Source of the DNA: Sphaerochaeta sp. UBA5849
GTDB taxonomy: Bacteria > Spirochaetota > Spirochaetia > Sphaerochaetales > Sphaerochaetaceae
Length of the DNA: 23,218 bases
Reading direction: 5' to 3'
Assembly: GCA_002432715.1 (NCBI GenBank)
Contig: DJGJ01000048.1
Coordinates: forward strand, 11,204-34,421
Below the pieces are notes generated by a model. The model saw only the letters and a program-made list of their open reading frames with translations, was not told the origin of the DNA and made no database searches. The translations under genes and the position numbers were made by a program. This document shows, piece after piece, positions 22,917 through 23,218 of the stretch. Each line of letters opens with the position of its first letter. Within the stretch, counting starts at the first letter, position 1.

Positions 22917-23210
22917 ATGAAAAATACGAGTCCATTCTTCGTATCCAAAAAGACGAAGAACAACAAAAGTGTCTGGTACGCTCATTTCCCAGACCCAGAC
23001 AACACGCAAAAGCGAAAAGCCAAAAGTGTTGAGACTCTACGTACTCTCATGGGGAGTACAAACACTTCTCCGATTAGGCAAAAGTCTGAGGCAATCAGAA
23101 TCACCCAGTAAGCTTTGGATGCTGGCATCATTAGGCTAGATCAGAGGAATGATCCATTGGTGACCGAATACATCAAAGAGTATTGGGATTTCGATACTAG
23201 TAGCTCGTAA
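22917..23210 (+). pseudogene. Truncated tyrosine-recombinase (integrase) N-terminus
   Basis: After a good AGGAGG site, ATG 22917 opens a reading frame resembling the arm-binding N-terminus of phage/ICE-type tyrosine recombinases: TSPFFVSKKTKNNKSVWYAH, KAKSVETLRTLMG, then SPIRQKSEAIRITQ. An in-frame TAA stops it at 23109-23111, but the same frame continues convincingly as ALDAGIIRLDQRNDPLVTEY then IKEYWDFDTSS before another TAA at 23208-23210. The core-binding and catalytic (R-H-R-Y) domains are absent. It lies 117 bases after a tRNA gene, the usual place for such an integrase. Readthrough is conceivable but would still yield no catalytic domain within this window. Confidence 0.7.
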
Positions 23211-23218
23211 CACTTAAA

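Overview
The window looks like chromosomal DNA of a free-living or gut-type spirochaete, most likely Sphaerochaeta or a close relative. This rests on moderate GC, a P13-like membrane protein, and secreted proteins whose signal peptides end in LFAAGS- or LFGAGIS-type sequences. No rRNA or universal marker gene is present, so the genus is an inference.

Layout. (1) Minus strand, 338-4299: a polyamine-type ABC importer operon, potD-potA-potB-potC, with a promoter near 4366-4394 and a strong stem-loop between potD and potA. (2) 4400-5450: a decayed stretch holding an unrecognised frameshifted remnant on the minus strand and a deleted IS630-type transposase on the plus strand. (3) Plus strand, 5481-14867: a secreted protein of unknown function, then a compact operon: DeoR-type regulator, MTAP/MTIP-type nucleoside phosphorylase, methylthioribose-1-phosphate isomerase MtnA, a BMP-family nucleoside-binding protein, a double-NBD ATPase, two permeases, and a small helical protein of unknown function. 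(4) Minus strand, 14864-16911: an S41-protease-like lipoprotein and a P13-family-like membrane protein, each with its own promoter. (5) 17130-18148: decaying remains of a secreted or outer-membrane protein and a metallophosphoesterase. (6) Minus strand, 18225-20873: a two-gene operon of a small lipoprotein and a CoA-disulfide-reductase-like flavoprotein with two C-terminal rhodanese domains, the first lacking its cysteine. (7) 21077-21433: a deleted, frameshifted alpha/beta-hydrolase. (8) Minus strand, 21507-22424: an AEC-family permease. (9) 22685-23210: a complete tRNA-Val(CAC) unit (promoter, tRNA, terminator), followed at once by a broken tyrosine-recombinase N-terminus, pointing to an old integration at the tRNA.

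How the genes work together. The central operon suggests uptake of a purine nucleoside (possibly methylthio- or 5'-deoxy-nucleosides), phosphorolysis to base plus sugar-1-phosphate, and isomerisation by MtnA to a ribulose-1-phosphate-type product. The later methionine-salvage enzymes (MtnB/C/D/W/X) and a DHAP-shunt aldolase are absent here, so the fate of the sugar phosphate is open. This operon is the most interesting system in the window. The rest is ordinary transport and redox genes interspersed with at least five pseudogenes, which shows active gene decay in this strain.
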